Assembly: GCF_003034915.1 (NCBI RefSeq) | Contig: NZ_PZJX01000041.1 | Span: 1-55,000, forward strand | DNA: 55,000 nucleotides | Origin: Mesorhizobium helmanticense | GTDB lineage: Bacteria; Pseudomonadota; Alphaproteobacteria; Rhizobiales; Rhizobiaceae | Reading direction: 5' to 3' | Part shown: in pieces, positions 34,135 through 41,356 of the stretch | Layout of the letters: each line of letters opens with the position of its first letter | Position numbering within the stretch: the stretch's first letter is position 1 | The notes under the pieces: model-generated | The model's database searches: none | The model's input: the letters and a program-made list of their open reading frames with translations, nothing else | What the model was told of the DNA's origin: nothing | Position numbers and translations under genes: made by a program

Positions 34135-35421
34135 TCATTGAGCGGCGAGCGCCTTTTCGGTCGCCGCCTGCACGGTCGCAAGTGCTGCCTCCGGCTCGGT
34201 GCTGCCGGCCGCGACAGCGGCAAGGGCGTTGTCCAGAGCCTCGGCGACGGCCGGCGAGGCAAACCTCTGGTTTTCGGCCTTTGGCAGGTCGGTCATGAAG
34301 CGGGCCGACATCTCCTTCACGTGGTCGGTGATATCGCCCTTCGGTGAATGGCCTTCGAAGGCCGGCAGATCGTTGAGGTCGTTCAGAGCTTCCTGCAGGC
34401 CGGCGCCATTGGTCAGCTCCGCCAGGAAGGTCCATGCAGCCGGGTTCTTGCCGCCGTTCTTTGTCAGCCCGTAGCCGATGTCGATGCCACCGACCGGCGG
34501 GCTCGCCGGATTGCCTTGTTTGACCGGCGGCATGTAGAAGAAGTCGAAGCCTTCCATGTTCTGAACATACTCCGAAAGCGGCGGCGGGAACTTGCTTTCC
34601 TGCATCCACCACGAGCCGAGCGCCATCATGCCGACCTTGCCCTGCGCGAAGAGCTGGGCGCCCGTCGGATAGGCATGGGCGCCAAGCGCGCCCTGCTGGA
34701 AGATGCCGTCGTCGAAGAGGCCCTTCCAGGCCTTCATGGCCTCGACCAGTTCAGGCGCGGTCCATGGCGTCTCGCCGGCCTGTGCCTTGTCGACGATGCC
34801 GGGCGAGAACTGGTTGGCGAGCATCAGAAACACGTTCTCGTTCTGCCAGCCGTCGGCCGCTCCCTGGAACATCGGGATATAGCCGCCGTCGGTCAGCGCC
34901 TTGGCCGCCGCCTTGAGTTCGTCATAGGTCTTCGGCGCGGCAATATTGAGCTTTTCGAAGATCTTGCGGTTGTACCAGATGCAGAGGACCTGCGATTCCT
35001 GCGGGACGATGTAGTAGTTCTTGTCTCCCGCCGGATTGCCCATCTGCATCTGCTTGCGATTGACCGGGAAGATCTTCTGCGCCCAGTCCGCGCCCCATTC
35101 CTTCTCGGCGCGCTCATTCACCGCCTCCAGATTGTCCCGGTACTGCTGTGTCAGCGATCCCGGCTGCAGGCCGATGACGTCAGGCAGACTGCCTGAAGCC
35201 GCCGCCGCCTTCAGCGCCGTGATGTATTCAGGAGAATAGTTGTAGTAGGTGTATTTGACCTTGATGTCCGGATGGGCCTTCTCGAAAGCCGCGATCGACT
35301 TGTCCATCGTGCTCTGGATGAACCAGGACCAGACCGTCACTTCCTTCTCGTCGGCCCAGGCCGAACCGGCGGCAAGAGCCGCCGTAAGGATGGTCGTCGC
35401 AAGAAACAGCATTTTCCTCAT
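34135..35421 (-). CDS. Carbohydrate ABC transporter substrate-binding protein, family 1 (UgpB/MalE type)
   Basis: A 428-residue periplasmic binding protein. The start at 35421 follows GGGAGGAACATA and opens the signal peptide, cleaved after 'AAGSAWA' before 'DEKEVTVW'. 'WSWFIQSTMDKSIAAFEKA' is the standard N-terminus of family-1 binding proteins, followed by 'ALKAAAASGSLPDVIG' and later 'GKVGMMALGSWWM'. The ligand is an oligosaccharide, polyol or glycerol-phosphate-like compound. It is the second gene of the minus-strand unit led by the aldolase-like gene. Confidence 0.93.
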   Translation of the reverse strand: MRKMLFLATTILTAALAAGSAWADEKEVTVWSWFIQSTMDKSIAAFEKAHPDIKVKYTYYNYSPEYITALKAAAASGSLPDVIGLQPGSLTQQYRDNLEAVNERAEKEWGADWAQKIFPVNRKQMQMGNPAGDKNYYIVPQESQVLCIWYNRKIFEKLNIAAPKTYDELKAAAKALTDGGYIPMFQGAADGWQNENVFLMLANQFSPGIVDKAQAGETPWTAPELVEAMKAWKGLFDDGIFQQGALGAHAYPTGAQLFAQGKVGMMALGSWWMQESKFPPPLSEYVQNMEGFDFFYMPPVKQGNPASPPVGGIDIGYGLTKNGGKNPAAWTFLAELTNGAGLQEALNDLNDLPAFEGHSPKGDITDHVKEMSARFMTDLPKAENQRFASPAVAEALDNALAAVAAGSTEPEAALATVQAATEKALAAQ

Positions 35422-35538
35422 TATGTTCCTCCCTTTTTTCTCCAAGCATGCGCGCCACGCGGCCTCTTACTCGCGGGCGTCGTAACCCCTCTGGGGCCAC
35501 GTTCCGAAGGAGACGAAATGGCGTCTCCCTGTCAGTGG

Positions 35539-36555
35539 TCAGGCGGCCTTGGCGGCCGCGACCTTCAAGACGTCCTCCGTAATGGCCCGGTCGTCCGCCA
35601 GCGACCGGTTGGGGGCAAGGCCCAATTTCTGCAGTTCACCGTGATAGGCGCGGACAGCCTCTTCCGGCCCCATCTCCCCGTCTGCGACCGCTCGCATCAG
35701 AATGATCAGCTGAAGCGGCGCCTCGGCGAGGTTGATCTTGCGCCCGAAGAGGGCCAGCCGCGCGCCGTAGCGCTCGGATTGAGCGACGAGCTCGAACGTG
35801 TCGCGCGTTGTTCCGGCGCCGCCGCCGAGCACGCCGACAATGAGTTCGGAATCGAAATTGACGAGCTCTTCCAGCGCCTTCGGTCCGTTGTACGGGGTTT
35901 TGAGGAAGAGCGGCCGATCGGCGCGCGGCACGCTTGCCAGCGACTTGATGATATTGTCGTTGACGAACTCGCCGATCTCCTCGCGGCTGAGCCCGATGTC
36001 GACGCTTGGATTGAAGACCTCGTAGAAATATTTGAAATTGTGGCTGGCAGCCTCTGCCCGGAATTCGGCAAAGGCGTTCAACGTGCGGATATCGAGCTCG
36101 ATATTGTTGCTGAAGGAGACCGAGTACAGGCCGAGATTCGTGCCGCTCGTCGGATAGTTGGCAACGAGGCGGGCGAGATTGGCATCGCGAAAGGGAATGG
36201 ATGGCGTCTGCGTATAGACGCCATGCCGGACCGCCCCCCAGCACATGGTTTCGAGATTGGCGCGGATCGCCGGCTTCACCTCGCTGCCGAGAAAGGCGGC
36301 ACGTTCGTCCAGCAGTTCGAGATTCGACTGCGACACCAGCATGATGTCGACGATGTCCTGCCTGATGATCGCCTCGATCTGCGCGATGAATTCCTGGCGG
36401 CTGCGGCGGCGCGGCGGTCTTGCCGAATAGTCGAACCCGGTCGCGGTCACGCCCGCTCCGACATCGCTGTCCTTGGCATCGGCGATGATGAAGTCGGTGG
36501 GCTTGTAGTTGCCCGCCCGGATGTTCGCCAGTTTTCTATCGAGTCTCGTGAGCAT
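35539..36555 (-). CDS. Putative TIM-barrel aldolase-like protein
   Basis: A 338-residue soluble protein. The pattern of alternating strands and helices fits a beta/alpha barrel: 'DIVDIMLVSQSNLELL', 'FKYFYEVFNPSV', 'RPLFLKTPYNGPKALEEL' and 'ELIVGVLGGGAGTTRDTFEL'. The lysine in 'FLKTPYNG' sits where class I aldolases (DeoC/LacD-like) carry their Schiff-base lysine, and the Gly-rich loop would bind phosphate. This assignment is inference; I do not recognise a close characterised relative. It heads the operon with the CUT1 importer and faces a divergent ADP-dependent kinase homologue, consistent with cleavage of a phosphorylated sugar. Confidence 0.6.
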   Translation of the reverse strand: MLTRLDRKLANIRAGNYKPTDFIIADAKDSDVGAGVTATGFDYSARPPRRRSRQEFIAQIEAIIRQDIVDIMLVSQSNLELLDERAAFLGSEVKPAIRANLETMCWGAVRHGVYTQTPSIPFRDANLARLVANYPTSGTNLGLYSVSFSNNIELDIRTLNAFAEFRAEAASHNFKYFYEVFNPSVDIGLSREEIGEFVNDNIIKSLASVPRADRPLFLKTPYNGPKALEELVNFDSELIVGVLGGGAGTTRDTFELVAQSERYGARLALFGRKINLAEAPLQLIILMRAVADGEMGPEEAVRAYHGELQKLGLAPNRSLADDRAITEDVLKVAAAKAA

Positions 36556-36962
36556 CGGTGTTCCTCAAAATTCTGGACGGCTCGGGCCGCGGCGCGCGTC
36601 CTCTCGCCGCCAAAGACCTGCAGCCATATGCCGATTCTTTTCATAATCTGTCAATAGCTATCTAACTCTCTCGAAATTTTACCAGTCGACACCTGTTCAG
36701 AGGCATCAATGAGCAGAACTTTTTGCATATGGATTGAAAATTAGTAGTATTAACAACAGCTTATGCTATAAAATCGACGCCGTCAGATACCCCTTCCATA
36801 CGCGAAGCAGGGAATAGGGATTTTCGACCTCATGGCTATGGCCGGTTCCGGAATTCGCCAGATATGGATATTTTTGGCGGGCTTCCGCAAAACCGCATTG
36901 ACGATTTGGAAGATAATGGTAGCAATTGACATCATTGCCGGGTAGGGAGGATTTACGCGGCC
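36556..36962. promoter_or_regulatory. Divergent 407-bp control region, AT-rich centre
   Basis: The spacer between the aldolase-like gene (minus) and the ADP-dependent kinase gene (plus) must hold promoters for both units. Roughly 36640-36790 is distinctly AT-rich compared with the surroundings. A TTGACA lies at 36926-36931, but I see no well-placed partner hexamer. AGGGAGG at 36944-36950 is the nearest ribosome-site-like motif before the ATG at 36963, with a longish 12-base gap. No convincing operator was identified. Confidence 0.5.
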
Positions 36963-38231
36963 ATGCAAGAGATTTTCACTGGATCATGGGCCGATCGCTA
37001 TGCCGCCCTGACGGACCCGCGATCGGGTCCGTTGAGCGCGAGCGCCCTGTCCCGGTCCGGATTGGTTCTGTGCGGCATAAGCGCCTGCGTGGATGCCAGG
37101 GTCGACATGCGCGACATTCAACCTTTGCTGGATGCGCCCACAGCAAGCCCGGCCGGGGAACTTGCATCGCTTCTGCTCTCACGCGCCGCGCGCGGTATCG
37201 GCGGCGAGGTCCGTTTTGAATGGCCGCAAGGTCCGGCCTGGCTGCGCGAGCGGCTCGAGCCGCGCTACGCGCTCGGCGGAACCGGTCCGCAGGCCGCCTG
37301 GGTTCTCTCGCGGCTGGGCGTGCCCGCGCTGATCGCACTCGAGGATCGCCACGAGCAGATGCTGCGGCAAATCCCGAGCGGTGTTCTGCTCGCCGAAGGC
37401 GGTGTGATGAAGACGGTCGACGCGATCAAGCCGGCCGGACCGCACATTCCCGAAATATTTATCTTCGAATACACGGCAGGCCAGCCGATCGGCACGCTGG
37501 TGCCTCCGCGCTCATCACGCGTCATCGTCCGCTTCTGCGACCGGGGCATCCAGCGCGATGCAGATTTCGAGGCACTGTCCCGGCAACTGGCGTCATCGGC
37601 TGCCACCGGCTTGCTTTCCGGCCTCAATGACGAGGCGGTGGAGAATGTCGGCACGGCCAGCCGGCATGTCTTCGAACTCAGCCGGGCCTGGAAAGCGGCG
37701 GGGCTCAAGACCATTCATTTCGAGCTTGCCGGTTACGCCTCGCTGGCCGCCGTGGAAGAATTGCTCGCCCAGGCAAAAGGCACAATCACCTCTCTCGGCA
37801 TGAGCCATTCCGAGCTTCTCGCCATGGACCCTTCGGCCCAATCACCCCGGCAGGCGATGATGGCGCTCGCGGAACGCCTGGATCTTGAACGCGTCTGCGT
37901 TCACGCCGACACCTGGGCCGCGGCCATCACGATCAACGATCCGCGCGAGGAGGAACTTGCCTTGATGACTGGCTGCGCCATCGCCAGCTCACGCGCCGCT
38001 ACGGGCGCACCAGCCGAGATCATTACCACGGCGCCCGAGGTTCAGTTCCACACCGTGCCATTCGAAATGCCGGTGCGCAAAGGGCGCTGGGCCTTCGTCG
38101 CATGCGCTTCGCCTTACGTCGAAAAGCCCGCCACCACACTTGGTCTCGGCGACAGTTTCACGGCCGGTTGCCTGCTGATGCTTGGCCGGCATAGCCGGGC
38201 CGACACGCGCATCGCACTCAAGCAAGCATGA
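36963..38231 (+). CDS. ADP-dependent glucokinase/phosphofructokinase family protein
   Basis: A 422-residue protein of the ADP-specific sugar kinase family (ribokinase fold). The N-terminal sugar site has 'YALGGTGPQAAWVLSRLGVP', the glycine motif that holds the sugar. The C-terminal catalytic motif is 'LGLGDSFTAG', with D397 as the base, in the GxGD context shared with ribokinases. 'RVCVHADTWAAAITI' corresponds to the nucleotide-side strand. The family is best known from archaea, where ADP replaces ATP as phosphoryl donor; bacterial members are sparse. Here it is coupled to a dehydrogenase by ATGA and diverges from an aldolase/importer unit, suggesting phosphorylation of the ketose before cleavage. 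The true donor and sugar are untested. Confidence 0.8.
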   Translation: MQEIFTGSWADRYAALTDPRSGPLSASALSRSGLVLCGISACVDARVDMRDIQPLLDAPTASPAGELASLLLSRAARGIGGEVRFEWPQGPAWLRERLEPRYALGGTGPQAAWVLSRLGVPALIALEDRHEQMLRQIPSGVLLAEGGVMKTVDAIKPAGPHIPEIFIFEYTAGQPIGTLVPPRSSRVIVRFCDRGIQRDADFEALSRQLASSAATGLLSGLNDEAVENVGTASRHVFELSRAWKAAGLKTIHFELAGYASLAAVEELLAQAKGTITSLGMSHSELLAMDPSAQSPRQAMMALAERLDLERVCVHADTWAAAITINDPREEELALMTGCAIASSRAATGAPAEIITTAPEVQFHTVPFEMPVRKGRWAFVACASPYVEKPATTLGLGDSFTAGCLLMLGRHSRADTRIALKQA

Positions 38232-39016
38232 AGGAATATCCGATGTATCTCGAACGATTCCGCCTGGATGGACAAACGGCATTCATCACCGGTGGAGGAC
38301 GCGGCATCGGCCTGGCGACGGCCGAGGCGCTCGCCGAAGCCGGCGCGCGGGTGATCATTTCCGACATGAACCCAGACGTGCTCGAAGCCGGCCGGCGGGA
38401 ATTGACCGAGAAAGGCTACACGGTCGAAGCTGTCGTACTCGACGTTACCGATTCCAAGGCAGTCGCCGCGGCCGCCCGATCGGCCAACGAGCGTTATCAG
38501 GCCGTCGATATCCTGATCGCCAACGCCGGCATCGCTTGGCCCGATACAGGTGGCGAGGAGATGGCGGATGAGGTCTGGCTGAAGGTGGTCGATGTCGATC
38601 TCAACGGCGCCTACTGGTCATGCCGGGAATTCGCCAGGCCGATGCTGGAACGCGGCCGCGGCTCCATCGTCACGCTCGGCTCCATGTCCGGCCTAATTTC
38701 GAACAAGCCGCAGCGTCAGGCGCACTACAATGCGGCCAAGGCGGCCGTTCATCACCTGACACGCTCGCTTGCCGGCGAATGGGCGGAGCGGGGCGTGCGC
38801 GTCAACTGTGTGGCTCCGACCTATGTGGACACTGTCATGTCCCGCGACGGCTTCACCGACGACAAACTCATGCCGGTCTGGATGGACATGACGCCGATGA
38901 AGCGCGTGGCGCGGGCGGACGAGATTGCAGCACCCATCCTCTTTCTTGCCTCCAGTGCTTCCAGTGCGATGACCGGCTCGGTGGTCGTGGTGGATTGTGG
39001 ATATACGATTTGGTAG
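38228..39016 (+). CDS. Short-chain dehydrogenase/reductase (polyol dehydrogenase-like)
   Basis: A 262-residue SDR enzyme. The cofactor motif is 'TGGGRGIGLATA', the 'NAGIAWPD' strand is present, the catalytic Ser is in 'TLGSMSGLIS', and Tyr/Lys are in 'HYNAAKAAVHH'. The ATG at 38228 overlaps the kinase stop; a second ATG at 38243 is an alternative. It probably oxidises a sugar alcohol to the ketose used by the neighbouring kinase. It differs from the dehydrogenase at 30409-31137, so this locus has two SDR enzymes flanking one importer. Confidence 0.9.
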   Translation: MKEYPMYLERFRLDGQTAFITGGGRGIGLATAEALAEAGARVIISDMNPDVLEAGRRELTEKGYTVEAVVLDVTDSKAVAAAARSANERYQAVDILIANAGIAWPDTGGEEMADEVWLKVVDVDLNGAYWSCREFARPMLERGRGSIVTLGSMSGLISNKPQRQAHYNAAKAAVHHLTRSLAGEWAERGVRVNCVAPTYVDTVMSRDGFTDDKLMPVWMDMTPMKRVARADEIAAPILFLASSASSAMTGSVVVVDCGYTIW

Positions 39017-39078
39017 AGATTGACCGAAATTGATCGGAAACCGGCCGGCATCATAGCCAGCTACCAACCGGGTGATGC

Positions 39079-39900
39079 ATGGAGTCTCCGAGTAAGCGCG
39101 TCGACATCGTTCCGGCCAAACGGCGGGCTCTGATCTTGGAGCATCTCCGGATCAATGGGGCGGCCAGCATCCAGGAGCTGGCCGACACGATCGGCGGTTC
39201 TCAATCGACCGTTCGGCGCGACCTCGAGGATCTCGTGGAAAAGGGCTACCTGGAACGCACCCATGGCGGTGCGCACCTGCTTCAGCCGATGCGGGCCACC
39301 TTCGAAAGGGAGATGACGGTCAACGCCGAACTCCAGCACGCGGAAAAGGTGGCGATCGGCCGCGAGGCTGCCCTGCGCCTCAGCGCGCGAGACAGTGTCA
39401 TCTTCGACAGTTCCTCGACGGTCATGGAGGCGGTTCGCGCGGCTGCCGAGCGCGATCTGCCTCTGACCGTGGTGACCAACAGCCTGCAGATCGCCGACTT
39501 TGCCGCTGACATCAAATCCTGGCGCATCATCCTGCCCGGCGGCACTGTCCGGCCGGGCTATCGCCATCTTGCCGGCGAGCCGGGTGAAAGCTTCATCAGG
39601 ACGCTCCACGCCGACCTTTGCATGACCGGCGCTTCAGCGGTAACCGGCACCCTTCTCACCGAGACGGCGCTCGAGGTTGCATCCCTCAAACGGGCCATGA
39701 TTGCGTCGGCCAGGCGAACAATCCTGCTTGTGGACGGTTCGAAGTTTACGGCGCCTGGCTTCTGCACGCTCTGCGATATCTCCGAGATTGACGAAGTCAT
39801 CACCGACGACAGCGCTTCCAAGGAGGCGCTGGGCCTGCTGCGATCGGAGGAGTGCCTGGTGACCGTTGCCTCCACAAGGGCGTCGATATCGGCGGCATAG
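39079..39900 (+). CDS. DeoR-family transcriptional regulator
   Basis: A 273-residue repressor. The N-terminal helix-turn-helix is 'RRALILEHLRINGAASIQEL' followed by 'GSQSTVRRDLEDLVEKGYLE', and the sensor domain contains 'DSVIFDSSSTVMEAV' and 'DLCMTGASAVTG'. DeoR proteins of this type respond to a phosphorylated sugar. As the last gene of the kinase/dehydrogenase unit it is the natural repressor of that unit and of the divergent aldolase/importer operon. Confidence 0.92.
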   Translation: MESPSKRVDIVPAKRRALILEHLRINGAASIQELADTIGGSQSTVRRDLEDLVEKGYLERTHGGAHLLQPMRATFEREMTVNAELQHAEKVAIGREAALRLSARDSVIFDSSSTVMEAVRAAAERDLPLTVVTNSLQIADFAADIKSWRIILPGGTVRPGYRHLAGEPGESFIRTLHADLCMTGASAVTGTLLTETALEVASLKRAMIASARRTILLVDGSKFTAPGFCTLCDISEIDEVITDDSASKEALGLLRSEECLVTVASTRASISAA

Positions 39901-39940
39901 CGAAATCCGGGCGGCTCGCGCCGGGCGTCAAACGCAAAAA

Positions 39941-39958
39941 CCGGCTGAACCCAACCGG
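39941..39958. terminator. Weak hairpin after the DeoR gene
   Basis: CCGGCTG-AACC-CAACCGG can pair over 7 bp with one G-U, beside an A-run at 39936-39940. It would terminate best on the minus strand, where no gene reads into it, so its role is doubtful; for the plus strand the T-tract is lacking. Confidence 0.3.
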
Positions 39959-40085
39959 CTGAAATTTAAGAAGAATTGGCTTGAGAGGGGTAGGACTTGA
40001 TTTTTCTGGCCCCGCCGGGCGGCTTATCTTCATGCTTGGATCAGCTTTAGCGCCGGATACCCTCTCGTCATTGGTCCTGTCGGAT

Positions 40086-40104
40086 GGCAATTCAAATAAT
40101 TGCC
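40086..40104. promoter_or_regulatory. Candidate operator, perfect inverted repeat upstream of the fused-ABC operon
   Basis: GGCAATT-CAAAT-AATTGCC is a perfect 7-bp inverted repeat 44 bp upstream of a likely -35 box. It lies in the 352-bp spacer before the binding-protein gene. A SorC-type regulator at the end of the same operon (45672) is the likeliest ligand. Inference from symmetry and position. Confidence 0.5.
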
Positions 40105-40147
40105 TGACTGTCGATCAAACGCCCGAAGCATACGTCTCACTTTGCCG

Positions 40148-40176
40148 TTGACTTTACGAAAGTGCCGCGCAATTAT
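40148..40176 (+). promoter_or_regulatory. Candidate sigma-70 promoter for the 40253-46643 operon
   Basis: TTGACT (40148-40153), 17-base spacer, AATTAT (40171-40176). Transcription would start near 40183, about 70 bases before the ATG at 40253, with AGGGAGGAA as ribosome site. A second palindrome sits at the predicted start point. Confidence 0.5.
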
Positions 40177-40184
40177 TCTCATGT

Positions 40185-40198
40185 CGAGCAAATGCTCG
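40185..40198. promoter_or_regulatory. Candidate operator overlapping the predicted transcription start
   Basis: CGAGCA-AA-TGCTCG is a perfect 6-bp inverted repeat just downstream of the predicted -10 box, where a bound repressor would block initiation. Its sequence differs from the upstream repeat at 40086-40104, so two regulators may act here, or one of the two repeats may be incidental. Confidence 0.4.
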
Positions 40199-40252
40199 GT
40201 ATGTGGAGGTGTGCTTGCGCACCGCCGGGAGAGGACCGAAGGGAGGAATGCC

Positions 40253-41302
40253 ATGAAATTGCTCAGGGGGCTGGCAGCCGCCGTGCTGCTGGCGTTGGCC
40301 ACCGCGATTGCGGCGGGACCGGCTTATGCCCAGGCGCTGTCTGGAAAGAAGATCGGGATCGCTGCGCGTGAGATCACCAACGACTACAACCGTGACATCA
40401 TCGCGGGCGCCACCGCCGTGCTCAAGGCGGCTGGCGCCGAAGTTGTGGTGACCGATGGCGGGACAGATCCGCGCAAACACAACGAGAATATCGAGAGTCT
40501 GGTCAATTCCGGCGTCGCCGGCATCATCGTGCAGCTGGGTGATCCAAAGCAGCTTGCGCCGGTCGTCGCCAAGGCGAATGCCGCCGGAATTCCGGTGATC
40601 ACGACATCGATCGGCTCCAAGACGGAGGGCGCGATCGCCGACGTCGGTGGCGACGAGGCCCTGATGGCCGCAATGCTGGCGCGATCGCTTCTTTCCAGCA
40701 TCGACTACAAGGGCAATGTCGTTGCCTTCTGGGTGCCTGGCGCGCCGCTTCTCGAGACACGCAAGCGCGTCTTCGAGGCCGTCGTCGCCGACTATCCAAA
40801 CGTCAAGGTGCAGTGGGTGCCGACCGAGCACAGCGCCGCCAAGGTGCAGACGCAGATGGAGGATTTGCTGACCGCCAATCCCGAAAAGGGCAGCATTGCT
40901 GGCGTCTGGGGTGCTTATGACCTTCTGGTGTCGGGCGCGGTCGAAGCTGTCAGACGCTCCGGACGCGATGAGATCAAGATAGCCTCCATCGATGGCGACC
41001 GGATCGGTTTCCAGATGCTGCTCGACGAAGGAAGTCCCTTCGTGGCGACCATCGTGCAGGATGTGCCGGCGATCGGTCGGCTCGCGGCCGAGGCTCTTGT
41101 TTCCGCAATCGGCGGCAAGAAGGATTTTCCAAGCGCCATCTTTACCGAGGTCTATGTCGCAACCCACGCCAACGGCGCCGCCGCGGCGGAAAAGCGCTGG
41201 GGGCCCTCGGTCTGGGATGACCTCGCCATCGCCAAGAAAGACGTGGAAGGCCGTTGGCCTCAAGACAGCGACCTCATCGTCGTACGGCCCGTCCTCCCGT
41301 GA
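40253..41302 (+). CDS. Sugar ABC transporter substrate-binding protein, RbsB type
   Basis: A 349-residue periplasmic binding protein. The start at 40253 follows GGGAGGAA and opens the signal peptide, cleaved after 'IAAGPAYA' before 'QALSGKK'. The mature part has 'KIGIAAREITNDYNRDIIAG', 'VNSGVAGIIVQLGDPKQLAP' and a C-lobe 'GVWGAYDLLVSGAVEAV'. It is the first gene of an operon with a fused ATPase-permease, a second permease, an amidohydrolase and a SorC-type regulator. The ligand is unknown. Confidence 0.93.
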   Translation: MKLLRGLAAAVLLALATAIAAGPAYAQALSGKKIGIAAREITNDYNRDIIAGATAVLKAAGAEVVVTDGGTDPRKHNENIESLVNSGVAGIIVQLGDPKQLAPVVAKANAAGIPVITTSIGSKTEGAIADVGGDEALMAAMLARSLLSSIDYKGNVVAFWVPGAPLLETRKRVFEAVVADYPNVKVQWVPTEHSAAKVQTQMEDLLTANPEKGSIAGVWGAYDLLVSGAVEAVRRSGRDEIKIASIDGDRIGFQMLLDEGSPFVATIVQDVPAIGRLAAEALVSAIGGKKDFPSAIFTEVYVATHANGAAAAEKRWGPSVWDDLAIAKKDVEGRWPQDSDLIVVRPVLP

Positions 41303-41311
41303 TGCGCATCG

Positions 41312-41334
41312 CTGGAGCGGAAGCCCCGCTCCAG
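41312..41334. promoter_or_regulatory. Stem-loop between binding-protein and transporter genes
   Basis: A 9-bp stem, CTGGAGCGG with CCGCTCCAG, around a 5-base loop, in the 54-bp gap after the binding-protein stop. A short pyrimidine-rich tail follows. Third example in this window of a hairpin directly after a binding-protein gene. Confidence 0.6.
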
Positions 41335-41356
41335 CACTTTCTTAAAGGTCGTTGGA

